Source of the DNA: an uncultured Lachnospiraceae bacterium
GTDB lineage: Bacteria > Bacillota > Clostridia > Lachnospirales > Lachnospiraceae
Reading direction: 5' to 3'
NCBI GenBank assembly: GCA_934351835.1
Contig: CAKRJP010000008.1
Span: 55,903 to 119,902, forward strand
Length of the DNA: 64,000 bases
Shown piece after piece: positions 25,035 through 33,562 of the stretch (positions are counted from its first letter, which is position 1; every line of letters starts with the position of its first letter). Position numbers and translations under genes: made by a program. Under the pieces are notes generated by a model that saw only the letters and a program-made list of their open reading frames with translations, was not told the origin of the DNA and did not search any database.

Positions 25035-26717
25035 ATGCAGTTGACAGGATCACAGATTTTAATTGAATGTCTGAAAGAACAGGGCGTAGATACTGTGTTC
25101 GGTTATCCGGGCGGAGCTATTTTAAATGTCTATGATGAATTATATAAACACAGTGATGAAATCACACATATATTAACTTCGCATGAGCAAGGGGCAGCTC
25201 ATGCTGCTGACGGATATGCCAGAGCAACCGGAAAAGTCGGTGTTTGTCTGGCAACCAGCGGACCGGGAGCAACGAACCTTGTAACAGGAATTGCTACAGC
25301 TTACATGGATTCCATTCCGGTAGTAGCAATCACATGTAACGTAGGAGCAGCACTTCTTGGAAAAGACAGTTTCCAGGAGATTGATATTACTGGTGTTACA
25401 TTGCCGATCACAAAGCATAATTATATCGTAAAGGATGCAAATGATCTGGCAAAGACAGTCCGTAAAGCATTTAAGATTGCGAGAACAGGACGTCCGGGAC
25501 CGGTACTGATCGATATTACAAAGAATGCGACTGCAGATCTTGCAGAGTATGAGAAAATAGAGATCGCACCGGTAAAACCGAGGGAAGATGTATGTGAAAC
25601 TCAGTTAGAAACAGCACTGGAATTGATTCAGGAAGCTAAGAAACCATATATTTTTGTTGGTGGTGGCGCAGTGCTCTCCGACGCAAGTGAAGAACTATAT
25701 ACATTTGCAAAGAAAGTGGATGCACCGGTTACAGATTCCCTGATGGGAAAAGGAGCATTTCCGGGAACAGATCCTACATATACAGGAATGCTTGGAATGC
25801 ACGGAACAAAAGCATCAAATTACGGTGTCAGTGAATGTGATCTGTTGATCGTAGTTGGTGCAAGATTCAGTGACCGTGTCACAGGAAATGCAAAAAAATT
25901 TGCATCAAATGCTAAAATCCTGCAGATCGATATTGATGAAGCGGAGATGAATAAGAATGTGCTGATCACAGCAGGTGTCGTAGGTGACATCAAAGTAGTA
26001 CTCGGCAAGATCAATGAGAGACTGCCACAGCAGCAGCACAGTGAATGGGTACATAAAGTGATGGAGTACAAAGAAGAATATCCATTAGCTTATCACCCGG
26101 ATGCACTTACAGGACCATTTGTTGTGGAGGAGATCTACCGCCAGACAAACGGTGAAGCAATTATTTCAACAGAAGTTGGGCAGCATCAGATGTGGGCAGC
26201 CCAGTTCTATAAATATACAAAACCTAGAACACTACTGACTTCAGGAGGTCTCGGAACTATGGGTTACGGCCTTGGCGCTTCACTTGGAGCAAAGATGGGA
26301 TGTCCGGAGAAGACAGTTGTGAATATAGCTGGTGACGGATGTTTCCGTATGAATATGAATGAGATTGCTACAGCAACACGCCATAACATTCCGGTAATCC
26401 AGGTTGTTATCAACAACCATGTACTTGGAATGGTGCGTCAGTGGCAGAATCTCTTCTACGGACAACGTTATTCAGCAACGGTACTGAACGATGCAGTAGA
26501 CTTTGTGAAACTTGCAGAGGCTATGGGAGCCGTTGGTATCCGTGTAACCACACAGGACGAATTTAAGGATGCCTTTAAAGAAGCGATGACTCTCGGCAGA
26601 CCGGTTGTAATCGACTGTATGATCGATAAAGACGATAAAGTATGGCCGATGGTAGCACCGGGTGCTGCGATCAGTGAGGCATTCGACGAAGGAGACCTGG
26701 AGGCAAAAGAAGACTAA
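25035..26717 (+). CDS. ilvB: Acetolactate synthase, large subunit
   Basis: 560 aa thiamine-diphosphate enzyme. N-terminal catalytic Glu region HEQGAAHAADGYARATGK, FAD-type middle domain, and C-terminal ThDP motif GDGCFRMNMNEIATATRHNIPVIQVVINNH are all present. It condenses two pyruvates (or pyruvate and 2-ketobutyrate). No small regulatory subunit (ilvN) gene follows; the next gene is serC. The subunit may be encoded elsewhere. AGGAGA precedes the start. Confidence 0.95.
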   Translation: MQLTGSQILIECLKEQGVDTVFGYPGGAILNVYDELYKHSDEITHILTSHEQGAAHAADGYARATGKVGVCLATSGPGATNLVTGIATAYMDSIPVVAITCNVGAALLGKDSFQEIDITGVTLPITKHNYIVKDANDLAKTVRKAFKIARTGRPGPVLIDITKNATADLAEYEKIEIAPVKPREDVCETQLETALELIQEAKKPYIFVGGGAVLSDASEELYTFAKKVDAPVTDSLMGKGAFPGTDPTYTGMLGMHGTKASNYGVSECDLLIVVGARFSDRVTGNAKKFASNAKILQIDIDEAEMNKNVLITAGVVGDIKVVLGKINERLPQQQHSEWVHKVMEYKEEYPLAYHPDALTGPFVVEEIYRQTNGEAIISTEVGQHQMWAAQFYKYTKPRTLLTSGGLGTMGYGLGASLGAKMGCPEKTVVNIAGDGCFRMNMNEIATATRHNIPVIQVVINNHVLGMVRQWQNLFYGQRYSATVLNDAVDFVKLAEAMGAVGIRVTTQDEFKDAFKEAMTLGRPVVIDCMIDKDDKVWPMVAPGAAISEAFDEGDLEAKED

Positions 26718-26745
26718 ATAAAGGAAAATGGAGGATCAAGAAACT

Positions 26746-27825
26746 ATGAGCAGAGTGTACAATTTTTCAGCAGGACCGGCAGTATTACCGGAAGAAGTAT
26801 TAAGAGAAGCGGCAGCAGAGATGTTAGATAATGGATCGGGAATGTCGGTTATGGAAATGAGTCACCGCTCGCAGGCATTTCAGGATATTATCGATGCAGC
26901 AGAGGAAGATCTGCGTGATTTGTTAGAGATACCGGAGAATTATAAGGTGTTATTCTTACAGGGCGGAGCTTCCCAGCAGTTTGCCATGATACCGATGAAT
27001 TTTATGAAAAACGGTGTGGCAGATTACATCGTAACAGGACAGTGGGCAAAGAAAGCGGCCAAAGAGGCAGAAAAATATGGAAAGGTAAATATTGTTGCTT
27101 CATCAGCAGACAAGACATTTTCATATATCCCGGATTGTTCAGACCTGCCAATATCTGAAGATGCTGATTATGTATACATTTGTGAAAACAATACAATTTA
27201 CGGTACAAAATATAAGAAATTACCAAATACAAAAGGTAAAAATCTGATTGCAGATGTATCTTCATGTTTCTTATCAGAGCCACATGAAGTGAATAAATAT
27301 GCAATGCTGTATGGCGGTGTTCAGAAGAATATCGGACCGGCAGGTACTGTAATTGCAATTATCAGAGAAGATATGATCACAGACGATGTATATCCTGGAA
27401 CTCCGACTATGCTTCAATATAAAACTCATGCAGATGCAGGATCTCTTTACAATACACCACCGTGTTATGGTATCTATATCTGCGGTAAAGTATTTAAATG
27501 GCTGAAGAAACAGGGTGGCCTTCAGGCTATGAAAGAAATCAATGAGAGAAAAGCTAAGATTCTGTATGATTATCTGGATGAAAGTAAGATGTTTACGGGA
27601 ACAGTCGTGAAAGAAGACCGTTCTCTTATGAATGTACCATTTATCACAGGTAATCCGGATCTGGATGCAAAATTTATCAAAGAATCAAAAGCAGCCGGAT
27701 TTGAGAATCTGAAGGGACACCGTACAGTTGGTGGTATGCGTGCAAGTATCTACAACGCAATGCCGATCGAAGGTGTAGAAAAATTAGTTGAGTTTATGAA
27801 GAAGTTTGAGAAGGAGAATCTGTAA
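26746..27825 (+). CDS. serC: Phosphoserine aminotransferase SerC
   Basis: 359 aa from the ATG at 26746, placed after GGAGG; an ATG at 26728 would overlap that ribosome site. MSRVYNFSAGPAVLPEEVL is the typical SerC start. The PLP lysine lies in YGGVQKNIGPAGT. It converts 3-phosphohydroxypyruvate and glutamate to phosphoserine. Its stop is one base from the serA start, and the serA ribosome site lies within the serC coding end. Confidence 0.96.
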   Translation: MSRVYNFSAGPAVLPEEVLREAAAEMLDNGSGMSVMEMSHRSQAFQDIIDAAEEDLRDLLEIPENYKVLFLQGGASQQFAMIPMNFMKNGVADYIVTGQWAKKAAKEAEKYGKVNIVASSADKTFSYIPDCSDLPISEDADYVYICENNTIYGTKYKKLPNTKGKNLIADVSSCFLSEPHEVNKYAMLYGGVQKNIGPAGTVIAIIREDMITDDVYPGTPTMLQYKTHADAGSLYNTPPCYGIYICGKVFKWLKKQGGLQAMKEINERKAKILYDYLDESKMFTGTVVKEDRSLMNVPFITGNPDLDAKFIKESKAAGFENLKGHRTVGGMRASIYNAMPIEGVEKLVEFMKKFEKENL

Positions 27826-27826
27826 T

Positions 27827-28987
27827 ATGTATAAATATCATTGCTTGAATCCAATTGCCCAGGTAGGGTTAGACCGTCTGACAGACGAATATGAAAAAGT
27901 AGAAAAACCGGAAGAGGCTGATGCCCTGTTAGTAAGAAGTGCAGCAATGCATGAGATGGAATTTTCTCCATCTTTAAAAGCGGTGGGAAGAGCCGGCGCC
28001 GGAGTAAATAATATTCCATTGGACAGATGTGCAGAGGAAGGAATTGTTGTATTTAATACACCGGGAGCTAATGCAAACGGTGTAAAAGAGTTAGTAATTG
28101 CAGGAATGTTACTTGCATCCAGAGATATCATTGGTGGTATTGACTGGGTTAAGGAACATAAAGATGATGAGACGATCGCAAAAGATGTCGAAAAAGCCAA
28201 GAAAGCATTTGCCGGAAATGAAATTGACGGTAAAAAGTTAGGCGTTATCGGACTTGGTGCTATCGGTGTAAGAGTTGCTAATGCAGCGACAAATCTTGGA
28301 ATGGATGTGTATGGATATGACCCATATGTATCTGTAGATTCTGCATGGAATCTGTCAAGAAGTATCCACCACACAAAAAGTGTAGAGGACATCTTTAAAG
28401 AATGTGATTATATTACAATCCATGTGCCAGCGATGGACAGCACCAAAGGTATGATCGGCAAAGATGCAGTTGCAATGATGAAAAAGGGAGTCGTAATCTT
28501 GAACTTTGCAAGAGACATTCTGGTAGATGAAGAAGCAATCATCAAAGGACTTACAGAAGGTGTTATTAAGCATTATGTGACAGATTTCGCGACACCGACA
28601 ATTGCAAAAACCGAAGGTGCTATTGTACTTCCACATCTTGGAGCATCAACAGCAGAGTCAGAAGATAACTGCGCAAAGATGGCAGTATCGGAAATCCGAG
28701 ATTATCTGGAGAATGGTAATATCAGAAATTCTGTAAACTATCCAAACTGCGATATGGGTCGCAAAGGCGAGAATGGACGTATTACGATCCTGCATCGCAA
28801 TGTGCCGAATATGTTAGGTCAGTTTACAGGAATCCTTGCAAAAGACAATATGAATATTGAAGATATGACCAATAAGAGTAAAGGTCAGTTCGCATATACT
28901 ATGATCGATGTGAGTTCAGAGATTACTCCGGATGTGGTGGAAGATCTGAATGCAGTAAAAGAAGTATTAAAAGTACGTGTGATCTAA
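27827..28987 (+). CDS. serA: D-3-phosphoglycerate dehydrogenase with ACT domain
   Basis: 386 aa from the ATG at 27827 (ribosome site AGGAG in the end of serC). NAD-binding GLGAIGVRVANAATNLGMDVYGYDP, catalytic Arg in NFARDILVDEEAI, and His in VLPHLGASTAESEDN are visible. A C-terminal ACT domain (ITILHRNVPNMLGQFTGILA, about 320-386) is expected to bind serine for feedback. This is the short ACT-type SerA. It forms a translationally coupled pair with serC, at the end of a branched-chain/serine operon. Confidence 0.94.
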   Translation: MYKYHCLNPIAQVGLDRLTDEYEKVEKPEEADALLVRSAAMHEMEFSPSLKAVGRAGAGVNNIPLDRCAEEGIVVFNTPGANANGVKELVIAGMLLASRDIIGGIDWVKEHKDDETIAKDVEKAKKAFAGNEIDGKKLGVIGLGAIGVRVANAATNLGMDVYGYDPYVSVDSAWNLSRSIHHTKSVEDIFKECDYITIHVPAMDSTKGMIGKDAVAMMKKGVVILNFARDILVDEEAIIKGLTEGVIKHYVTDFATPTIAKTEGAIVLPHLGASTAESEDNCAKMAVSEIRDYLENGNIRNSVNYPNCDMGRKGENGRITILHRNVPNMLGQFTGILAKDNMNIEDMTNKSKGQFAYTMIDVSSEITPDVVEDLNAVKEVLKVRVI

Positions 28988-29014
28988 TAAAATTAAGTAC
29001 GGAAAATAAATCAT

Positions 29015-29063
29015 AAAAGAAGAGGCACAGCCCAAGGATATGTAGGCTGTGCCTCTTCTTTTA
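29015..29063. terminator. Bidirectional terminator between serA and prs
   Basis: An 18-bp stem, AAAAGAAGAGGCACAGCC with its complement, loop of about 12 nt, and T-rich ends on both strands. It serves the convergent serA and PRPP synthetase genes. Confidence 0.93.
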
Positions 29064-29072
29064 TATGCATAT

Positions 29073-30254
29073 TTATTTAAGAAGTTCATTTTTATGTTTT
29101 TCCATCAATGCATGAATTTTGTCGGTAGGATTCATGACATCACCGATGGAAAGGTTATGATTTAATGAATCAATAATCAGTGCAATAAATTTACTCATAT
29201 CTGCGATTACGAAATAAGATTTTGCTTTTGCTTCCGGCGGAAGATAAGTAAGATTGGTAACTACCACGCGGTCGATATAACCTTTTTCATAATACTCATC
29301 AAATTTATCAAAGCCATCTGTGAAGAGTCCGAATGTTGTGCATACAAATACACGTCCGGCACCACGATCCTTCATCTGACGGGCAACATCCAACATACTT
29401 TCTCCGGAAGCGATCATATCGTCAACAATGATGATATCCTTGTCAGTTACATTATCACCTAGGAATTCATGGGCAACGATTGGATTCTTTCCGTTGACAA
29501 CCTGCGTATAATCACGACGCTTGTAGAACATACCCATATTTACTCCAAGTACGTTGGAGAAGTATACGGCACGATGCATAGCACCTTCGTCCGGGCTGAC
29601 AACCATGAGATGGTCTTTGTCGATCACAAGATCCGGAACAGAACGTAACAGTGCTTTCATGTGCTGGTACGGTGGATTGAAGTTGTCAAATCCATGCAGC
29701 GGGATAGAGTTCTGTACACGCGGATCATGGGCATCAAAAGTCATAATGTTGCTGACACCCATATCTACCAGTTCCTGCAACGCCATTGCACAGTCGAGAG
29801 ACTCTCGTTTCGTCCTCTTATGCTGGCGGCTCTCGTATAAGAACGGCATGATGACGTTCACACGGTAAGCCTTACCGTTAGCAGCGGAAATGATACGTTT
29901 CAGATCCTGGAAATGATCGTCCGGTGACATGTGGTTTAAATGTCCATTCACAGTATATGTAAGGCTGTAGTTACAAACATCCGTCATAACAAATAAATCT
30001 TTTCCACGAATAGATTCCCCGAGAGACCCCTTAGCTTCTCCGGAACCAAATCTGGAACATTTACAATCAATAAGGTAATTATCCAGATAATGATTCAAAA
30101 ATAATGGGGAATTGAGTGATTCAGACGGTGTGTACTGTCTGAAATTAACGATATAATCGTTGACTTTTGCTCCGAGTTCTTTGCAAGAATCAAGAGCGGC
30201 AATCTTAAGTGGAGCTACTGGGACGGTAGCTTCCATTTTCTTAATGTTTGACAT
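29073..30254 (-). CDS. prs: Ribose-phosphate pyrophosphokinase, long atypical form
   Basis: 393 aa, longer than the usual ~315-residue Prs. Phosphoribosyl features are clear: the PRPP loop DIIIVDDMIASGESM, and an FDAHDPRVQNSIPLHGFDNF segment matching the catalytic HDPQIQGFF region of classical Prs. RQHKRTKRESLDCAMALQELVDMG corresponds to the ATP-binding segment. Extra N- and C-terminal pieces (HNLSIGDVMNPTDKIHALMEKHKNELLK) distinguish it. It should make PRPP for nucleotides and histidine. It is a monocistronic unit, divergent from der. Confidence 0.85.
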   Translation of the reverse strand: MSNIKKMEATVPVAPLKIAALDSCKELGAKVNDYIVNFRQYTPSESLNSPLFLNHYLDNYLIDCKCSRFGSGEAKGSLGESIRGKDLFVMTDVCNYSLTYTVNGHLNHMSPDDHFQDLKRIISAANGKAYRVNVIMPFLYESRQHKRTKRESLDCAMALQELVDMGVSNIMTFDAHDPRVQNSIPLHGFDNFNPPYQHMKALLRSVPDLVIDKDHLMVVSPDEGAMHRAVYFSNVLGVNMGMFYKRRDYTQVVNGKNPIVAHEFLGDNVTDKDIIIVDDMIASGESMLDVARQMKDRGAGRVFVCTTFGLFTDGFDKFDEYYEKGYIDRVVVTNLTYLPPEAKAKSYFVIADMSKFIALIIDSLNHNLSIGDVMNPTDKIHALMEKHKNELLK

Positions 30255-30281
30255 AATGATCTCCTGTAGTGTATTTTAGAT

Positions 30282-30300
30282 AATATTCTTCTAGAATATT
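30282..30300. promoter_or_regulatory. Palindrome at the prs transcription start
   Basis: AATATTC (30282-30288) and GAATATT (30294-30300) form a 7-bp perfect dyad around a 5-bp centre. It overlaps the -10 and start region of a - strand promoter (TTGACC complement at 30323-30328, 18 bp, TATAAA complement at 30299-30304). A candidate operator for prs. Confidence 0.4.
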
Positions 30301-30354
30301 TATAACACTTTTTCTATTGTGCGGTCAACTATAGATTGCAGATAGATGTTAAGT

Positions 30355-30384
30355 TTGGACAATATGAAAGAAGTGTGATATAAT
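30355..30384 (+). promoter_or_regulatory. Promoter of der
   Basis: TTGGAC (30355-30360), 18-bp spacer, TATAAT (30379-30384). It gives a leader of roughly 80 nt before der. The 216-bp divergent spacer also holds the prs promoter. Confidence 0.65.
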
Positions 30385-30470
30385 CAACTATGTATGTATT
30401 TATGTAGATGTAAAATAGAAGGATAACTACAAAATAGACGTAAAAATATAAACAGAACAGGAGAATAGAT

Positions 30471-31799
30471 ATGAGTAAACCAGTAGTAGCGGTTGTAGGG
30501 AGACCAAATGTTGGTAAATCTACACTATTTAATGCTCTGGCAGGAGAGATGATCTCTATTGTAAAAGATACGCCGGGAGTAACAAGAGACCGTATTTATG
30601 CAGACGTGACCTGGCTGGATAAAGAATTCACTTTGATCGATACAGGTGGTATTGAGCCGGAGAGTAAGGATATCATTTTATCCCAGATGAGAGAGCAGGC
30701 ACAGATTGCCATTGATACCGCAGATGTTATCATGTTTCTGACAGACGTTCGTCAGGGACTGGTAGATGCAGATTCAAAAGTGGCAGATATGCTTCGAAGA
30801 TCAGGGAAACCAGTGGTACTGGCAGTGAACAAGGTAGACAGTTTTGAAAAATATATGCCGGATGTCTATGAGTTTTATAATCTTGGTATCGGGGATCCAA
30901 TGCCGATCTCAGCGGCATCAAGACTTGGACTTGGAGATATGTTAGATGCGGTGATTGCACATTTCCCGGAGCATAAGGGAAGTGAGGAAGAGGATGAGCG
31001 TCCTCGTATCGCTATAGTAGGAAAGCCGAATGTTGGTAAATCCTCTATTGTAAACAAACTTCTCGGAAAACAGCGTGTGATTGTATCAGATATCGCAGGG
31101 ACAACGAGAGATGCCATTGATACAGAAATCGTACACGATGGTAAGGAATATGTATTTATTGACACAGCAGGACTTCGGAGAAAGAATAAGATTAAGGAAG
31201 AACTGGAAAGATATAGTATTATCCGTACGGTTACGGCGGTAGAGCGTGCCGATGTAGTGCTGGTAGTGATTGACGCAACAGAAGGGGTTACAGAGCAGGA
31301 TGCCAAGATTGCAGGAATTGCCCATGAGCGCGGCAAGGGTATTATCATCGTGGTAAATAAATGGGATGCCATCGAGAAGAATGATAAGACCATGCGGGAA
31401 TATGAGGTAGAAGTAAGACGCGTGCTTTCATTTATGCCGTATGCAGAGATTATGTACGTATCTGCACAGACGGGACAGAGACTTCCAAAGTTATATGATA
31501 TGATCGATATGGTCATTGACAACCAGTCTCTGCGTGTGGCAACAGGTGTGCTCAATGAGATTATTATGGAAGCAACCGCAATGCAGCAGCCACCATCAGA
31601 TAAAGGCAAGAGATTGAAGATTTATTACTCTACTCAGGTGTCTATCAAGCCGCCGACATTTGTAATCTTTGTCAATGACAAAGAACTGATGCATTTTTCT
31701 TATCTGAGATATCTTGAAAATAAGGTGAGAGAAGCCTTTGGTTTCAGAGGAACTTCCCTTAGATTCCTGGTAAGAGAGAGAAAGGAAAAGGATCAGTAG
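30471..31799 (+). CDS. der: Ribosome biogenesis GTPase Der (EngA)
   Basis: 442 aa with two tandem GTPase domains (GRPNVGKSTLFNALAG near residue 8; GKPNVGKSSIVNKLLG near 183) and a C-terminal KH-like domain. G3 (DTGG, DTAG) and G4 (NKVD, NKWD) motifs are intact in both. It acts in 50S maturation. It is followed two bases later by plsY, then gpsA and spoIVA, resembling the Bacillus order. Confidence 0.98.
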   Translation: MSKPVVAVVGRPNVGKSTLFNALAGEMISIVKDTPGVTRDRIYADVTWLDKEFTLIDTGGIEPESKDIILSQMREQAQIAIDTADVIMFLTDVRQGLVDADSKVADMLRRSGKPVVLAVNKVDSFEKYMPDVYEFYNLGIGDPMPISAASRLGLGDMLDAVIAHFPEHKGSEEEDERPRIAIVGKPNVGKSSIVNKLLGKQRVIVSDIAGTTRDAIDTEIVHDGKEYVFIDTAGLRRKNKIKEELERYSIIRTVTAVERADVVLVVIDATEGVTEQDAKIAGIAHERGKGIIIVVNKWDAIEKNDKTMREYEVEVRRVLSFMPYAEIMYVSAQTGQRLPKLYDMIDMVIDNQSLRVATGVLNEIIMEATAMQQPPSDKGKRLKIYYSTQVSIKPPTFVIFVNDKELMHFSYLRYLENKVREAFGFRGTSLRFLVRERKEKDQ

Positions 31800-31801
31800 A
31801 T

Positions 31802-32446
31802 ATGGAACGATTAGTGTGTGTGATCATCGGATATGCATTTGGTCTGATACAGACCGGATATATTTATGGAAAGATACACAATGTAGATATTAGAAAGCAG
31901 GGAAGCGGCAATGCCGGAACGACCAACGCACTTCGTACGATGGGATGGAAAGCAGGAATCGTCACTTTGCTGGGGGATTGTTTTAAGTGTGTATTTGCGG
32001 TAGTGATTGTACATTTAATTTACGGGAAGTCCCATGCAGATATTCTTCCGGTCTTATCCATGTATGCGGGAATGGGAGCGGTACTTGGACATAATTATCC
32101 GTTTTATCTGAATTTTAAAGGCGGAAAGGGAATCGCAGCGACTGCAGGCCTGATTTTAAGTACAACGAACGTGTGGATGGTACTCATTTGTCTTGGTACA
32201 TTTCTGCTAATCGTAGGTGTGACAAGATATGTGTCATTAGGGTCACTTGCAGTGGCAACAATCTATATGATCGAAGTGATCGTCTATGGACATATGGGCG
32301 GATATGCGGTTTCGCAGGCTGGTCTTTATGAGATGTATGTGATCGCAGTACTTCTTATGGTATCCGCATTTTACAAGCACAAAGCGAATATCGGACGTTT
32401 ATTATCGGGAACAGAGAATAAACTGAGCGTTGGAAAAAGTAAATAG
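31802..32446 (+). CDS. plsY: Glycerol-3-phosphate acyltransferase PlsY
   Basis: 214 aa integral membrane protein with about five membrane segments. Family motifs: GSGNAGTTNALRTMG, GHNYPFYLNFKGGKGIA and a third around the YVSLGS segment. It acylates glycerol-3-phosphate from acyl-phosphate, the first step of phospholipid synthesis. Its neighbour gpsA, 23 bp on, supplies the glycerol-3-phosphate, so the pair forms a lipid-precursor unit. Confidence 0.95.
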   Translation: MERLVCVIIGYAFGLIQTGYIYGKIHNVDIRKQGSGNAGTTNALRTMGWKAGIVTLLGDCFKCVFAVVIVHLIYGKSHADILPVLSMYAGMGAVLGHNYPFYLNFKGGKGIAATAGLILSTTNVWMVLICLGTFLLIVGVTRYVSLGSLAVATIYMIEVIVYGHMGGYAVSQAGLYEMYVIAVLLMVSAFYKHKANIGRLLSGTENKLSVGKSK

Positions 32447-32469
32447 AACGAAGAAAGGAACGTAAAGGT

Positions 32470-33489
32470 ATGGCAAATGTAGGTATTATGGGAGCAGGAA
32501 GCTGGGGGACTGCACTGGCTCTTTTGCTTCACAAGAACGGTCATCAGGTTACCGTATGGTCGATCGATGAGAAAGAGGTCGAGATGCTTTCTACAAAGAG
32601 AGAGCATGAGAAGAAACTTCCGGGCGTAAAGATCCCGGAGGATATGGTATTTACGACAGATATGGAGCAGGCAATCGCAGGGAAAGCCTTTGTTGTTATG
32701 GCAGTACCGTCTCCATTTACACGTAGCACGGCCCGCAATATGAAACCTTATGTGGCAGAAGGACAGATTATTGTAGATGTGGCAAAGGGAATTGAAGAGA
32801 GTACATTAATGACACTCTCCCAGCAGATTGAAGAGGAAATTCCGCAGGCGGATGTGGCAGTATTATCTGGTCCTAGTCACGCTGAAGAAGTGGGAAGAGG
32901 TCTTCCTACGATTGTTGTTGTCGGAGCAAAGACGAAGAAGACTGCGCAGTACTTGCAGAATGCATTTAAGAATGAAGTTTTCCGTGTGTATATCAGCCCG
33001 GACAGACTTGGAATGGAGCTTGGAGGAGCTCTCAAAAATGTCATCGCACTTGCAGCTGGTATCGCCGATGGCATGGGTTACGGAGACAATACCAAGGCAG
33101 CACTGATTACAAGAGGAATTGCAGAGATTTCCCGTCTGGGAGTGAAGATGGGCGGCTCTATCGAGAGTTTTACAGGTCTTACAGGAATCGGTGATCTGAT
33201 CGTTACCTGTGCAAGTGTTCACAGTCGTAACCGTAAAGCCGGTTATCTGATGGGACAGGGTAAGAGTATGCAGGAAGCGATGGATGAAGTTCAGATGGTA
33301 GTTGAAGGCGTATATTCTACCAAGGCTGCTGTAAAACTTGGCGAAAAATATGGTGTATCCCTTCCGATCATCAATAAAGTAAATGAAGTTTTATTTGAAG
33401 GAAAAGATCCAAAAGAGGCAGTGAATGAGTTAATGCTCCGCGATGGAAAAGTGGAACACACATCTCTTAAGTGGCCGGATGAGGCATAA
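32470..33489 (+). CDS. gpsA: Glycerol-3-phosphate dehydrogenase [NAD(P)+] GpsA
   Basis: 339 aa. Rossmann motif GAGSWGTALALLLHKNGHQV at the N-terminus; catalytic Lys region ELGGALKNVIALAAGIADGMG; GLTGIGDLIVTC later. It reduces dihydroxyacetone phosphate to sn-glycerol-3-phosphate for PlsY. It is followed by an unusual hairpin that merges into the spoIVA ribosome site. Confidence 0.97.
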   Translation: MANVGIMGAGSWGTALALLLHKNGHQVTVWSIDEKEVEMLSTKREHEKKLPGVKIPEDMVFTTDMEQAIAGKAFVVMAVPSPFTRSTARNMKPYVAEGQIIVDVAKGIEESTLMTLSQQIEEEIPQADVAVLSGPSHAEEVGRGLPTIVVVGAKTKKTAQYLQNAFKNEVFRVYISPDRLGMELGGALKNVIALAAGIADGMGYGDNTKAALITRGIAEISRLGVKMGGSIESFTGLTGIGDLIVTCASVHSRNRKAGYLMGQGKSMQEAMDEVQMVVEGVYSTKAAVKLGEKYGVSLPIINKVNEVLFEGKDPKEAVNELMLRDGKVEHTSLKWPDEA

Positions 33490-33501
33490 TTAATAGTTCT
33501 T

Positions 33502-33562
33502 AAAATCCTTCTGACGTCATATGTATGTACCAGTGCAGAATATGATGTCAGGAGGATTTTTT
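33502..33562 (+). promoter_or_regulatory. 21-bp hairpin covering the spoIVA ribosome-binding site
   Basis: The arm 33502-33522 pairs along its full 21 bp with 33540-33560 (two G-U pairs). The 3' arm contains AGGAGG, the spoIVA Shine-Dalgarno, and a T-run follows directly to the ATG at 33563. The element could be the gpsA terminator, a translational lock on read-through spoIVA message, or both. A spoIVA transcript starting inside the loop would escape the lock. Confidence 0.8.

Noticed and set aside
33491..33530. Sigma-E type promoter for spoIVA
   Set aside because: A CATATGTAT resembling a -10 exists, but the only similar -35 is about 19 bp away instead of about 14, so it was not called.
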